Under the pieces are notes generated by a model. That model was not told the origin of the DNA and searched no databases. It saw only the letters and a program-made list of their open reading frames with translations. Both the position numbers and the translations under genes were made by a program. From positions 8,681,001 to 8,745,000 of the forward strand of contig BSBM01000461.1 of assembly GCA_027924585.1 (NCBI GenBank): a stretch of DNA of 64,000 bases, read 5' to 3'. Below, piece after piece: positions 10,001 through 21,340 of the stretch. How positions within the stretch are numbered: position 1 is the first letter of the stretch; every line of letters starts with the position of its first letter. The stretch comes from Larix kaempferi. Taxonomy: Eukaryota; Streptophyta; Pinopsida; Pinales; Pinaceae.

Positions 10001-12296
10001 TTATTTCATTATTATTCCAGACTACTTGAGTATGATTAGGGTTGTTACATGCCTAATAAACCTAGACGATGCACTGGTTTGGCATTATTTGCTTTGATGT
10101 TGCGGGTATGGTGGGGCCATGTTGACCTGTAGTTAAGGAAGTCACCTAAAGAGTTCTTAAAGGGAACCGCCGGTTTTGCACAAGAGAAGGAGTGACATCC
10201 TTATGTGGGTGAAGAATTGTTATGCGCATGAAGGGTTGTGACACGTGTGAAATGATGATGCAAGCCTAGGGCAGAGTGGTAGAGCCTTGACTTATAATGG
10301 TCGGTGGCGCAGTTTCCTTCCATTGTTCAATAACCTAGACGAATGTGCTGGCTCGTCAATGGAGAGGGCCAACCAGGCATGGTACTGGTTGGGAACCACA
10401 AATGCTTGGTAAATCTAGTCGGCATGAAGGTGTACTGGTTGGGCATTAACTATTTGATGTTGTGTAACAACATGCATGTAGGCCAAACATCCAATTCCAT
10501 AGGCAATCCCAAGGCTTGCAAAGCGAAGCGGGATCCTGTGGACCAGAAAGGAAATGCACAACACAGATAAGTATTCATTTTCATTCATTCTTGTTTGGAA
10601 TAATGAAGATTTCAGGTATAAGCCTTCTAACAGCTAAGGTGATACACTATTGTTTCTTTGTTGGAAACCTTGGTCATTGTAGGAAAGAAAGGACCCTGAA
10701 AGAACTATAAAATGCTTGGTAAAACTAGAGAGTAACTGGTCCGACGCTATAAAATTCTTGGTAAACCAGAGAGTGACTAGTCGGGCATTATAAAATTCTT
10801 GGTAAACGAGAGAGTAACTGGTCTGGAGCTATAAAATTCTGGTAAATATAGAGAATAACTGTTGCTCGATAAATTCAGAGAATAGTTGGTGGGAGCAATA
10901 ACCACTTGATGTTGCGGAGCAGCCGGCATGCTGGCCAAACATTAATTAATTAATTGATAAAACCTAGTTGGCGTACTAGTCTGGCATTGCCTATTCGAAT
11001 CGTTGTGGAGTAGCCTACGTGCTAGCCCAACATTCGTTATTGTATCCATGGGAAATCCAATGCTTGTAAAGCAAATAAGGAGCCTGTGGAATAAAGTGAA
11101 GACATCCAATACAGATAAGTATTTGGTTATCCTGCAGCTTCTTTCTTATGAATATACGTGTGTATATGATTTGATTATGATTTCTTAAACTCTTGTTTAG
11201 AGGTAACCTTATGAAAATACACTAAACATGTGAATTGATTCAATGTTTGAGTGTAGGTATTGCTGGAAGCAAAGACTATGGAAGCATTTGGAGGATGCAT
11301 GTGGACATGTGACCATCCTAAAGAGAGCTCAGTATGAACAGTAATGAAAGATGGTGCTAGTGGACATGTGTGGGTCCTAGCAGCTAAAGGTTTTGTAAGA
11401 AACAATAGGGAAGGGTTCCCTATCTGAAAAGCATTAGACAGACCTTAGACACTAAGTGTCATAGCCAAGAAAGGGCAAGTCAAGCATTCACATTGAAGTG
11501 AAAGAGACTAAGGAGGATAGAACTGCAAAGTGATGGTTTGGCTCCAGATTGGAACAAGACTAAGAGGGGGAAACTCTTAGTCTTCCCTTTACCTTTTGAC
11601 TAATGCATCTTAAAAACAAAGGATTGTTGAGTGCATGTCATAGCTGAAAATAGATTGTGTTTAATTGCTTGAAATGAATTGTGAATGCTGAATTAGTTAT
11701 TTCCTTGTGAAAGGATGAACATGAATGAGTTCATGTGTATGTTGGGAAACCAGGAAATGTGTGGAAGTCTCATGAGTAAAGCATGGACGTTCCAATTCAA
11801 TTGGGAAAATAATTCACTAATTTTAATATTGTTTTATGCTTTTCATAACAGGAATTGCCATGATGAGTCTCACGGGTGAGACATTGAAATCCATTGAGTG
11901 TAGCTAGTACTAGCTAAGTGTTGCTAGTGAGAAAAGCGAGAGCTAGTTGTACACGTTGATCATGGCACAATGCCAAAAACTATTTGATTTGGCTGAAAAT
12001 CTTCCTCAAATAGTTGCCAGGACAACAAGAAAGATGGCATCCATGGAATTCCAGACTTGTAGATCAACTGGAAGGTAAATAAAAAGAAGGGATTGATGTG
12101 GAGCAATGTCCACCTGCAGAGATGGGAGATCAAAACCGGTAGGAGCAACTTGTGGAAGCCAAAGGACCTGGTCCTGAAAGTTCAAAGTAAAGAGATGAAA
12201 TGCAAGACAGACCTGCCACCATTTGTGAATTTTTGAAGCATGTGTAAAGTGGGTATATATTCTGAAGTGTTGGAACACCGAGGATGGTTTTATTCC
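7031..12296. other. EL3 copy A internal region, no supported gene
   Basis: About 5.3 kb rich in ATG, TGCAT and TTG words with only short unconvincing frames. A small hairpin, GAGGGC (7143-7148) and GCCCTC (7152-7157), follows a run of A. From about 10040 to 11060 there are degenerate repeats of a block containing 'ACTGGT..GGCATT' and 'TTGATGTTG', plus a tandem repeat at 10705-10875. Copy B has about 340 extra bases (48250-48600) that are missing here near 10030. I see no gag, protease, RT or integrase motifs on either strand. Confidence 0.6.
10705..10875 (+). repeat. Tandem repeat of ~42 bp (EL3 copy A)
   Basis: Four units beginning CTATAAAATTCTTGGTAAAC, each with AGAGAGTAACTGGTC in its second half. 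The last unit is degenerate. The matching array in copy B is at 49264-49440. Confidence 0.75.
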
Positions 12297-12309
12297 AAGG
12301 GGAGGGGAA
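12297..12309 (+). other. EL3 copy A polypurine tract
   Basis: AAGGGGAGGGGAA directly before the 3' LTR start; the plus-strand priming site of reverse transcription. Confidence 0.85.
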
Positions 12310-13698
12310 TGTAATGTTCCCAGTTTGACCCCATGGTATTAAAATCGTAAATGATGTAATATTGTTATGAAATCGTGGTGAGGAGCTCAAGGCCAATGCC
12401 CTGTCATCGATTTATTGATTCATATGGTTTACGTGCTACCCATGCACAATGGAATTGTGAATATTATGTAAATATGCATTTTAATAAAAATACCCACAAC
12501 TAGCTATGCAATGCAACAAGAGATGGGGGCATCATTTTACAAAGAATTGGGAGGGAAAACATCCAAACCCTTGGATCCAATCAAGTCAAGCCAATTGTCA
12601 ATGAGAGAACCCATGAACCCTCAACTACCCATGTTGACTTTTATACCCAATCATTGATTTCTCCTAAGAGTTGGTTGAGGTAGTTAATGCCTTAGGGAAT
12701 GGCAGGTATGGCTGTCCAAATTTGAGCATGGGAAAGCCACCTTACATGGAAAATTGTATTTGGCTTCTTGGTCAAGAAACTAGCCATGAATGGCTCCCCA
12801 AGCCATTATCCATCAACTAGTTTCTCTCCCTCATGAGTTTGGATCTACCTGGGCATTTTCCAGCCATGTTTTTATGTGTTTTCCTTAATCGCCATCTGGG
12901 AGAGGGGCATTTTTGTGTTGTATACCAATGGGGAAGAAGGGGAATCCAATTGGGGTTCCATAGAGACAGTTTTGGCTGCTGAATGCTTAGATAATTGGGG
13001 GAGAAATCGTTTTCCTCCCTGTGAATGTTTTCTCCATCCCACAATTATTTTTTGGTTGGAAACAATTTGGGGAAATCCCCTGGTCATCCTGTTTGTAAAT
13101 CCCATTGCTGAACATGTGTATCCATGCCCGATTATTGTGCTTGATGTGTGTAGATAGAGTATGTTGGGTATGGGTTATGGGAATCCATTCTTTTGGCTTG
13201 ATCTTGAGTACAAGCATCCAAGGTTCATATGTAGCCTGATAAACCCAGCTGTGGACTGGCTTAGCTCAGATGAAATGATTAATTGGGTTGTGCATGAGCT
13301 TGAATGTCCCCTTTTCCTTGTAAGAATCATGCCCAGCTTAGGGGTGGCAATTGTGTTGAGAGAATTGATTAACACAATTGGCCTATGGTTGGGTGGAACA
13401 TTGCAGCGACATAGCTAGTTGCTTGGGACAATTGCACAATGGAGATAAGTGTTTTTCTACCTATGTGTTTTGCCTCTGCAGTGTTTAAATTAATGGCTAT
13501 TATTAACATATTGAATGCATATGAAAATATATGTGTGGATGAGTTTTTTTTCTACTGTGCATGTTTTCTTAATTTGCATTTGCACACATTTGTTTTTAAC
13601 TGTATGAATCTAATGAAGGGGATGAGTTTTGTGAAAATCCCCATAGATTGGTAGAATGTTCCCTTCCTTGAATTGGGTTTGCAAGTGGGTACATTACA
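12310..13698 (+). repeat. EL3 copy A 3' LTR
   Basis: 1389 bp, TGTAATGTTCCC to GTACATTACA, followed by the target duplication CATCC. It has clearly more differences from the 5' LTR than EL6 shows between its LTRs, so EL3 is older. Confidence 0.9.
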
Positions 13699-13703
13699 CA
13701 TCC

Positions 13704-15527
13704 TGCAGTCCAAGTGACTGAAGAAGTTACTGAGAAGGTGACTGACAAGGTTATTGAAGAAATCACTAAAGAAATGATTGACAACTCACAGTAAGTCATG
13801 GACCTATTGGACACTATTTAAATGGATCATTCTGATCCTGATCAACAAGTGTTGGAAATCACCACTACAGCTAATGCTCCAACTTCATCTCTATTACTTT
13901 CTTCCATAGAGAATATTTCTACTTTTCCTACAGGGGTGATGCCACCATTCTCCATTTCCCAATTGTTTCATACTCTGACTTATAGACCCACCCCTTTTCC
14001 TGGTAACTCAGTTTCTTTTTCCATCCCTTCATCTATTTTTGCAAAAGTCCAGTCTTCGACTATCCCCCTGCAATTAACCATATCCACTTCATCGTTACCT
14101 ACTGAGAATGAGCCACCATCAACTCCTTCTCTATTATCACCATCTGCTAATGATGATCAACTTCCACTTTCTGAATCCTTCACTTCAATCCCTTCCCCAA
14201 ATCCTATCCCACCGGTTCCTTAGACTGTCTCTACCCCTATGGTTATTCCTCAAGTTACCATGCCCATGCCCAATCCAATGGCCACTCAAACTCCTTCATT
14301 GGTTTCAACATAAAATGTAATCTCAATTACTTCTGAGATAATAACTAAATATGAAGATGATGTGGTAGTCCCTCTTGGACATTATTTCTACAATAAGGAA
14401 AATAAAGCAGTGGTAAAGAGGGGTAAGAAGAGGAGCAGGGATCAAGGTGAATTGGAAGTATCTGTCTGCAATCAAATAGTAAGGACTCAACAAGCAAATG
14501 ACCCCCAAACAGGAGTAATTGAAATAGCCACAGCCTTAGGAGCATTTGCTGGTGCAAACCTTGATTCAATCCAGATACTTAATAAGGAAATTGATCAGAA
14601 GAAAGAATATTTGGAAAGGTCGACAAAAGAACTAGTGAAGACCAAGGAAGAGCATGAGATTTATGTTTATGAGCTGAGGAGGATATGGGAAGACAGGTTA
14701 TAATTTTTGGAGCGAAGCAATACCTCTCTACAGGCTGAGATTTGTGATGTACAAGCTGAGAATTCTGTTAATACTCAAAAGATAGCCTACTGCAAAAGCA
14801 ATGTGAGGATGCAACTGCAAGTGCAACCTCTTCTACTTTATGTAAGGTGTCATCTCAGGAATTCAAGGACTTGGCCCTTCAAGTCAATGAAGACTATTAT
14901 AAGTTTTTGATGAATCTATTTTGCACCCTGGATGAGATCAGGGAGACTCATATCACTTTTGGTAAGATGTATAGTGCCCTTGAAGAGCAGAAATCCAGAA
15001 GCCTGGAATCTTCTAAGGAAAATGAAAACATTAGTGAGTGGTAGAGGTATATCAAGGATACTCCAGAAGGTTTCCCTATGCTTAACAGCTTTCAATTTAA
15101 GAAGATTTGGGGTGCATTGAACACTTGGCTTGAACTTAATGAGTCAGTTGATGATATTCTCAAGAGAGCACAAGGTATATGTAGAGGGCGATGGTATGCA
15201 ACAAATAATGTTATGGACAGTCTTCAGTTTTCTGCCATGGAACTCATTGAAGATGCTTACCCATCGAAGTTGAATATCGAGGAAATCGAGCGCAAATCTG
15301 AAGAAGCCCAACAGCAAATTCATCTCCTCGAAGAGATCAAAATCGATGATGTGGAGCGATTGATCATGAAACTGGTCTCCTTGGAACGTAAAATCCAAGT
15401 CTTTATCTGCATTTGGCATAAGCTGGAAAATACTGAAATGGAAAAATTCGAGTGCAATGCCCAGCTCGGGCTTGAGTCAGCTAATTATCCGATTATGGAT
15501 GAGTTGTTAGAAATTTGGGAGAAATGA
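13704..15527 (+). pseudogene. ORF-C, C-terminal part (copy A)
   Basis: Continues ORF-C after the EL3 target site. In order: an acidic T-E-E-V-T-E-K-V-T repeat (13704-13790); a Ser/Thr/Pro-rich low-complexity region (13850-14320); a basic cluster K-R-G-K-K-R-S-R-D near 14413-14442 that could be a nuclear localisation signal; a long coiled-coil-like Lys/Glu/Leu stretch (14580-14770); and a C-terminal helical domain ending at the TGA 15525-15527. Stops or shifts include a shared TAA at about 13819, TAA at 14701 (GAA in copy B) and TAG at 15042 (CAG in copy B). With the earlier parts the intact protein would exceed 1000 residues. No known family assigned. Confidence 0.6.
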
Positions 15528-16508
15528 CAAGTTTTTCTAGGCCATTAGGTTATCTTTGATTTTGTAATCCCGGTTTGTGGGAATTTACTGTTTGTATTAT
15601 TATTTTGTAACTCTTATTTAAAGAGATGATTCCTCGTATAGGGAGGGGGGATGGAATTTGGAGATAAAATATGCAAGAGAAGATGGAGATGCTCTATTTT
15701 GATACAAGCTTGTAATTTCTTACAGATTGTCATTGAATACAGTAAAGTTATTTTCAGAGCTACTTTTGTCAATTTATTCAAGTTTATTTGATGAATGTGA
15801 TTTCTCTCCAAGTTGCTTATCTAACACTATATTTATCCTTTGCAATCTATAAATACATTGATCTACAGTTTTGATTTATCTCTGCTTATGATCTGTGTAT
15901 CCTTAAAAGTTTTAAAAGAGTTTATTCAATTAAAATCTTTATCGATTTATGCAAATGATTATTATCAGTGAATCATAATTGATGTTGATTTTTCAATTAA
16001 CATATCAGTTACAGGTCAGATATTGAATGCATGCAACCCCTAATCCACCGTTGATTAATTGTTATTGGTTAATGGTAATTTGGGTAAATAAGTAATAAAT
16101 ATTTTAACATTTATGTTAAGTTGATGAATGTGCTTATTTAATTTCAGATCAAGCTAAGTTGAACCTATCTCAAAACACCTTCTTAGAATAGATCTAACTT
16201 AGCTTATATTCCTTTTAGATAGATTTGTGTTTACAGATTTTTACACTTAGGTTTTCTTCATTTGAAAACTGATCCTTCGGATCAAAATTCACCAACTCTT
16301 AAAGTGCCAGTGGAGGCCGAATATCTGTTGGAGATTACTACATGAAACAGGTTGGGGATAGAAATATCCTTGTGTAGGATGTTTTGAAGCCTTTCAGTAT
16401 GGGTTTTCCCCTTCTGTTGAGATCTTAGGAAACCATTCTAGCACTTTGCATATCCTGCACATCTGAGGCCTCAACAAATGGCAATAGAAGGAGCGCCGGT
16501 AGTAATCT
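15528..16508 (+). other. Non-coding spacer between ORF-C and EL4 gag, possible LTR
   Basis: A purine tract (GGGAGGGGGGATGG, about 15641-15654) follows ORF-C, then about 650 A+T-rich bases with a TATA box at 15848, then a G+C-richer leader before gag at 16509. This is the arrangement expected of a polypurine tract plus an LTR serving as the EL4 5' LTR. I could not find a second copy in the window, nor a primer site I trust, so the LTR is unproven. Copy B has the same spacer at 54110-55069. Confidence 0.4.
15848..15855 (+). promoter_or_regulatory. Candidate TATA box before EL4 (copy A)
   Basis: TATAAATA, about 660 bases upstream of the gag start and conserved in copy B at 54409-54416. The position fits a U3 promoter in an LTR; no transcription evidence. 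Confidence 0.35.
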
Positions 16509-18053
16509 ATGCCTAAACAGAATACTCAAAATCCTACTCCAGCGAGAATACCAATTGTCACTCGTAGTCACACACAGGAATCTACTTCTGTTGAGCAACT
16601 GGTGCATCATCCTAATATTATCCCTGCTACCCCTACAACTCACCAAGATCCTAGAACAGGGGACGTCATTATTATATCACCCACCAGAGGACCCATCTTA
16701 CTTGAAGAGATACTCAAGAGGTCTAATCACAGTGCTTCCAGGTTACAACAGAGGCTCTATGTAGATAGAAATAAAGGATTAGCAGCAATTCACCAAGAAA
16801 ATACTAATCCACAGGAAAATATTCAAGATAATAAAGATAATCAAGATAATCAAAATTCAGTTGAACAGGATACTGAAGACAATAATTCATCAAGCCAACA
16901 ACAATCCCCTGAATTTGATCTTGATTTGTTATTCAATGAAACAGAACAAGTCTCACACACTGCTGCTTCAGGTGGACCACCACCCCCTCCTCCTTCATCA
17001 TCATCCTCCTCATTTGAGAGTGAACATTCTTCTAGCTCTTCGTTAGAAGAAGAAGAAGAACAACCTATGGCTGGGGAAGGTTAGAACAAACCTTGGATTG
17101 ACCAATATGTTGTATTTATACTTGGGGATCAACATAGATTGCCCAAAAACCCCAAGAAGTGGCTTCCGAAATTCAACCCATATGACAAGTCACCTGCATT
17201 AGATCACACTAGAACCTTTATGCAGGCCATTAGACTTAGGATTGTTATACATGAGGATGTGGTTTGTAGAATTTTCCCTTACACATTTGAAGGAAAGGCA
17301 TCCACATGGTATTTTGCCTTGGAATACAAAACCATAACATCATGGGATGAGTTTGAAAAATTATTTATCCAAAAGTTTGGGGATGACAAAACACCACATG
17401 ATTTAGTTTTGGAATTATCTTCCATGATAATGAAAGGTAAAGAAAGGGTTAAAGATTACAACCAAATATTTTCTTACCTAAAGAACAAAATCCCTGCCAC
17501 TGTTCTACCAGCTGAACAACTTTCGGTTTCCTATTATGAAAAGGGTCTCTCTGTTCCTATTGCAATGTGGGTCAAAAGGGCACATAAAGACAACTTGTTT
17601 GAAGCTTATGCTGACGCCATTCAAGTTGAAAAGGATATCTATTGTTTGAAAGATAATCCTGATGCTTTGGAGAAACAACCCTCTACTTCCAGATCAAGGA
17701 AGAAAATTGATAATGCTCCCAAGCCCAATACCAAAAACAAAGATCCCTTTGAAATGACTGACATTTAAAAGTTTCTTCAGAAAATGTCAAATGAGATGGT
17801 TGATCTTAAAAAGAATAATAATGAGAACCAAAATAATAACATATTTTTTGTAAGGACACCTTTCAGAAGACCTTATCCACCTCCTCAAAATCGACCACTT
17901 CCTAATCCTAATGAAGGATTGACTTCTGAAGAGATCTATTCCATTTTGAAAGCTCTTTCCACTGAATCAAAAAATATCCCTGGAACTTCTGATGATCAAA
18001 CAAACCAAGACCCACAGTTACTAGAGGAAGGAAATGAAGAAGAGGACCCATAG
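16509..18053 (+). pseudogene. EL4 copy A gag (Ty3-type), broken by stops
   Basis: Starts MPKQNTQNP at 16509. A Ser/Gln-rich N-terminal arm (to about 17080) with Pro, Ser and Glu runs precedes the Retrotrans_gag-type capsid domain (17110-17650), recognised by K-A-S-T-W-Y-F-A-L and S-W-D-E-F-E-K-L-F-I-Q-K-F-G. One frame throughout, with stops at 17082 (TAG; CAG in copy B), 17766 (TAA; TAG in copy B) and 18051 (TAG in both). The tail is Asn/Pro-rich; I see no CCHC zinc knuckle. The gag would coat the element RNA. Confidence 0.8.
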
Positions 18054-19040
18054 GTAAATACTGTTAGATATTTCTATGAACTACCAATGAATGAAGAAGA
18101 GGAAGAACCTAAGACATTGTTCAATGTTCAACACCCTTATAAAACTAGGTCAAGACCACAACCCACTCAGGAGCCTTCATCTTCAGCAGCACCTCCCAAC
18201 AAAAGTAAAATTGTTCCTCAAAAGGATACAGTCATTCTTGAATTGGAGTACAGTTTGGATAAAGATTTGAAGAGAGTCAAAGCAAATATCTCTTTGTTTG
18301 AACTTCTAAAAATCCCTTCTATGAGGGATTCTTTACCCAAAATCATGATAATCAAACAACCAAGAGAATCACAGAATAACAACTTAGACTCTTTCACTAA
18401 ACCAGAAGATCAGAAATCCGGAAGCAAGAGGACACCTCCTTTCTTGCTAACCTTTGAAATCTTCAACAGGAACATACTCAATTGCATGATAGACTCTAGT
18501 GCTTCTTCTAATGTGATGCCACTGTCTGTTTGCAGAAAATTTAATGCCACTTGGGAACCCTGTCCCACTCAGATTGTCCAACTTGACAGATCTAAAGTAA
18601 GAGTAGTGGGGAGATTGAGAAATGTGTTGTTGACTTTGTCTGCTGATCCTCGGATTCTTTAGACAATTGACATTGCTGTAGCTGACATTCCTGAAGCCTA
18701 TGGGATGTGGTTGAGCAGAGTCTGGTCAGAGAAACTCAAGGGCTATTTTTCCACTGATTGGTCTCACCTATGGTTACCCTACAATGGACAACCAAACAAG
18801 ATTAAGATTAGTAGGGAGACATTCATGAAGCAAACTGTCACTGATCTAAATGATTCAAGTGAACCTGCTTGTTACTTTAGCTCACACATTGAACAATTTA
18901 CATTTGATACCTTTTTTGGAGATTTGCCTGCTGATTTATCACTAGAGAAGTCACAAAATGAATCTCAAATTGTTAATGCTACCATAGTACCATTCTCTGG
19001 AACCATTGTACATAATTTTTATAATGTCAATACCAATTTT
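18054..19040 (+). pseudogene. EL4 copy A protease region
   Basis: Same frame as gag. A retropepsin-like segment carries the active-site motif at 18492 as D-S-S-A-S-S-N-V-M-P instead of the usual D-S/T-G; the Gly-to-Ser change is also in copy B (60011), so it predates duplication. A downstream I-P-E-A-Y-G-M-W-L segment fits the C-terminal flap region. TAG at 18660 is CAG in copy B. About 130 residues of linker follow before the RNase H fold. Confidence 0.7.
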
Positions 19041-19049
19041 GGGATAGAC

Positions 19050-19382
19050 CCCACTGCATGGAATTTATTTTTTGATGGCTCCAGATCCAAGGATGGAGCT
19101 GGCGCAGGTTGTGTACTTATTGATCCCAAAGGGACAAAAACCAAGATTGCTTGTAGGCTTGAATTTGATTGTACAAATAATGTAGCTTAATATGAAGCTC
19201 TAGTGCAGGGACTCAAAAAATCTATTGATATGGGTGCACATTAACTCTGTCCCTAGGTCACAAAACTTTGATGTTGACCTTTTAGAAAATACTGCATCTA
19301 GACTGATTCCACCAGAAGGCATATCACCTAAAACCTTTTCAATTGAATTGATGTACAGGCCTTCCATCCCTAATAATGTTAC
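19050..19382 (+). pseudogene. EL4 copy A extra RNase H domain (archaeal-like type), deleted and truncated
   Basis: W-N-L-F-F-D-G-S-R-S-K-D-G-A-G-A-G-C-V-L at 19057-19116 is the start of an RNase H fold with its first catalytic Asp; N-N-V-A-(stop)-Y-E-A-L gives the Glu position, where GAA has become TAA at 19188 (both copies). After S-I-D-M-G the protein jumps, with a frame change, to V-P-R-S-Q-N-F-D: about 50-60 residues including the next catalytic Asp are missing in both copies. The domain precedes RT in this element. Copy A ends at 19382, within the following linker. Confidence 0.65.
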
Positions 19383-21330
19383 TGTTATCACCTAAATTGT
19401 AGTTAACCCTATGGATGTATCCAGTCATGGATGGCAATAGGGAAGGGCAACTCAAAAGGTGCAACCACGATCACCTTGACCTCCAATATATGGTTGTCAC
19501 GCCAGTTGAGGCAACCTTCGCTTTATGTTATCTAGCCCAGACAACAAAGGGGGAGACCCGATCTACTCCCGACAGGAGAGATCAAAACCAAGACACCAAA
19601 TCAAGTTGTTTCTAAGTGAAGTAAGGTGTATGGTTTATCTTAGACCTTAGGATGAAGTCACAAGCCAAGTGAGGGGTTCAATGGGTATAACTTTGGTCCA
19701 TAGTTGATGTGAGAGTGACTTATAATGTTTGAAGTGAGATCTAGGATTAGTGTACTAGTTCAATGTTGGAAGATCCACTGCCTTGGGAATCGTGTCCAAT
19801 GCAGGGTAGTTTAAGGGTTGAATTGGGGCTAACTAGTACAAGTGACAAGCTTGACCATGATACATGATGGCATCAAGGGTTTGGTTCACCACACTAAGGT
19901 CAAACCACGAGTTAATCCAACAATCTAAGAAAGTCGAATTGACTTGGAGAGTAACCAGTGCCTTGGGAATTGGGATAATGGAGTCAAAGTATGGTTGACT
20001 TGTGGTTGAAGACTCCTAGTACATGGGACAAGTGGGCTACAAAGGTCTTGATGGATAAGTAGGTCTACATCTAGGTTTAACCCAAGTGGACCACAATCCC
20101 TTAAAACAAGGAATGCTATCCCCAAGGCAAGATCTGACAAAGAGACACACTAGACCTAGGTTTTGAATTATTCATGTTCTAAATCCGCAAGAATCTCAAG
20201 TACCCACGTCCTAGAAGTGAGTTAACTCACTTCTCCAAGGTGGTGTGACTTTACCCAAGGAGGCCTAAAAGGTGGGTTAGGTGGGTCAAGACAAGTCCTA
20301 TGGCATCAAAACTTTATATCTGGGTAGGTTTGTCAGGTAGGAGTGTGGATCTATAATTTCGTGGCAAGCCGATGGCTAGATCTTACTAGATCTGATTTTG
20401 AATGCACCAAGTGGTCCAAAATGGGGATTAAATCCCTTAAAAAGTGGAATGGGGTCCACAAGGTGAAAATCAGAAAAGTAACAATATGGGGGTAGGTTAT
20501 TTGATGTGTAGGTTAAGGGTCAAGCGGGATCTCCACTACCCACCACCTAGATCTAGGTCAACTCACAACCACCAGGAAGTGCGCCTTGCTTGGGAGAAGC
20601 TAAGTTGGTTTGGGAAGGGGGTCAAATGGAAGCCAATCCTCACCAAACTATAGATCCGGGATGCCGTGGATGCTATAGAGGTGGGTTTTCAATATTATGC
20701 CCAACAACCCACTAGATCTAAGTAGATATGAGAAAATGTAAAAATGGGGGTTTTGAAATATTTAGGGTTTTAACAATTTATGAGCTATGTCAATGGATTG
20801 GATCAAGGTAAGAGAAACAAACCTGTGGATCTTACCTGGGTAACCTTGTAGATGCCTTGATGATGATGATCTATGCAAACCCGATCAATTTGAGAAGCTT
20901 TGAGGTAGTTTCTATGCAAGTCGATTTGATCCAAGAAGCCAATGCGCCCTCTCTCCTGCACAACAAACGTCAACAATATCAGATTTGATGCATCAAGAGA
21001 TAAGACTAATGCCACAAGAGAAGTAACAGAAATATAGCATAGATCACAATGATGCTAATGATAACCCCCTGATACAAGCGAATGCCAAGAAAGTCGATTT
21101 GAAGAAGCCTTGCAAAATCGCCCTTGTTCAAGTCGCCCTCGTGTAGACAAACAATGATTTCCAAAAAAAGATAGATCTTACCACAATTTCCAAATGCTAG
21201 GTTGCAATAGACTTTCCAATCACCATCTAAGAAAACCAGACGCAAAGGAGACCTTAAGAATTTCCACAAGAAAGTTTTCTATACCAATAATCCAAGAGCC
21301 AAAGACCCCTTACAATCAGAAGCTCTCTCC

Positions 21331-21340
21331 TTTAAATAGG
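21331..21340 (-). promoter_or_regulatory. Candidate minus-strand TATA box in EL5
   Basis: Reads CCTATTTAAA on the minus strand, flanked by GGAGAG-type pyrimidine/purine tracts on both sides. Placed as an LTR promoter driving minus-strand transcription only by analogy. Confidence 0.3.

Larger units (their letters stand above)
4977..13698 (+). mobile_element. EL3 copy A: large non-coding LTR element (LARD-like)
   Basis: An 8722-bp element between CATCC duplications (4972-4976 and 13699-13703). Termini form the inverted repeat TGTAATGT/ACATTACA (here the 5' end is mutated to TATAATGT). It has two LTRs of about 1.38 kb, a Met-tRNA primer site, a polypurine tract and about 5950 bases of internal sequence without any recognisable gag or pol. 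It depends on another element for mobilisation. The insertion splits the acidic end of the ORF-C middle part from the V-Q-V-T-E-E-V-T segment at 13704. Confidence 0.9.
1..19382 (+). repeat. Copy A of a ~31-kb tandem segmental duplication
   Basis: This block aligns with 31242-60901. The first 200 bases differ from the other copy at only about two positions, and the order of parts is the same: EL1 end, ORF-C, EL2, ORF-C, EL3, ORF-C, EL4. EL2 and EL3 sit at the same base in both copies with the same target-site duplications, which rules out independent insertions. The left edge lies outside the window. The right edge is at 19382, where similarity to copy B stops inside EL4 and a TGTTATCACC terminus begins. 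Confidence 0.9.

Noticed and set aside
10264-10320. tRNA-like start (GGGCAGAGTGGTAGAGC, resembling box A)
   Set aside because: No T-loop (GGTTCGA-type box B), no acceptor stem pairing and no proper anticodon stem; it lies in the non-coding part of EL3 and has drifted between copies A and B.
13161-13418. 85-codon frame M-L-G-M-G-Y-G-N inside the EL3 LTR, present in several LTR copies
   Set aside because: All copies derive from one element and recent duplication, so similarity is not evidence for selection. It is broken in the LTR at 37809, the opposite strand is open too, and there is no family match.
20803-21269. Minus-strand frames with GT/AG-like ends, possible exons of a host gene
   Set aside because: Short, in different frames, with hydrophobic low-complexity translation, and located next to a presumed LTR promoter; better explained as LTR/leader sequence.
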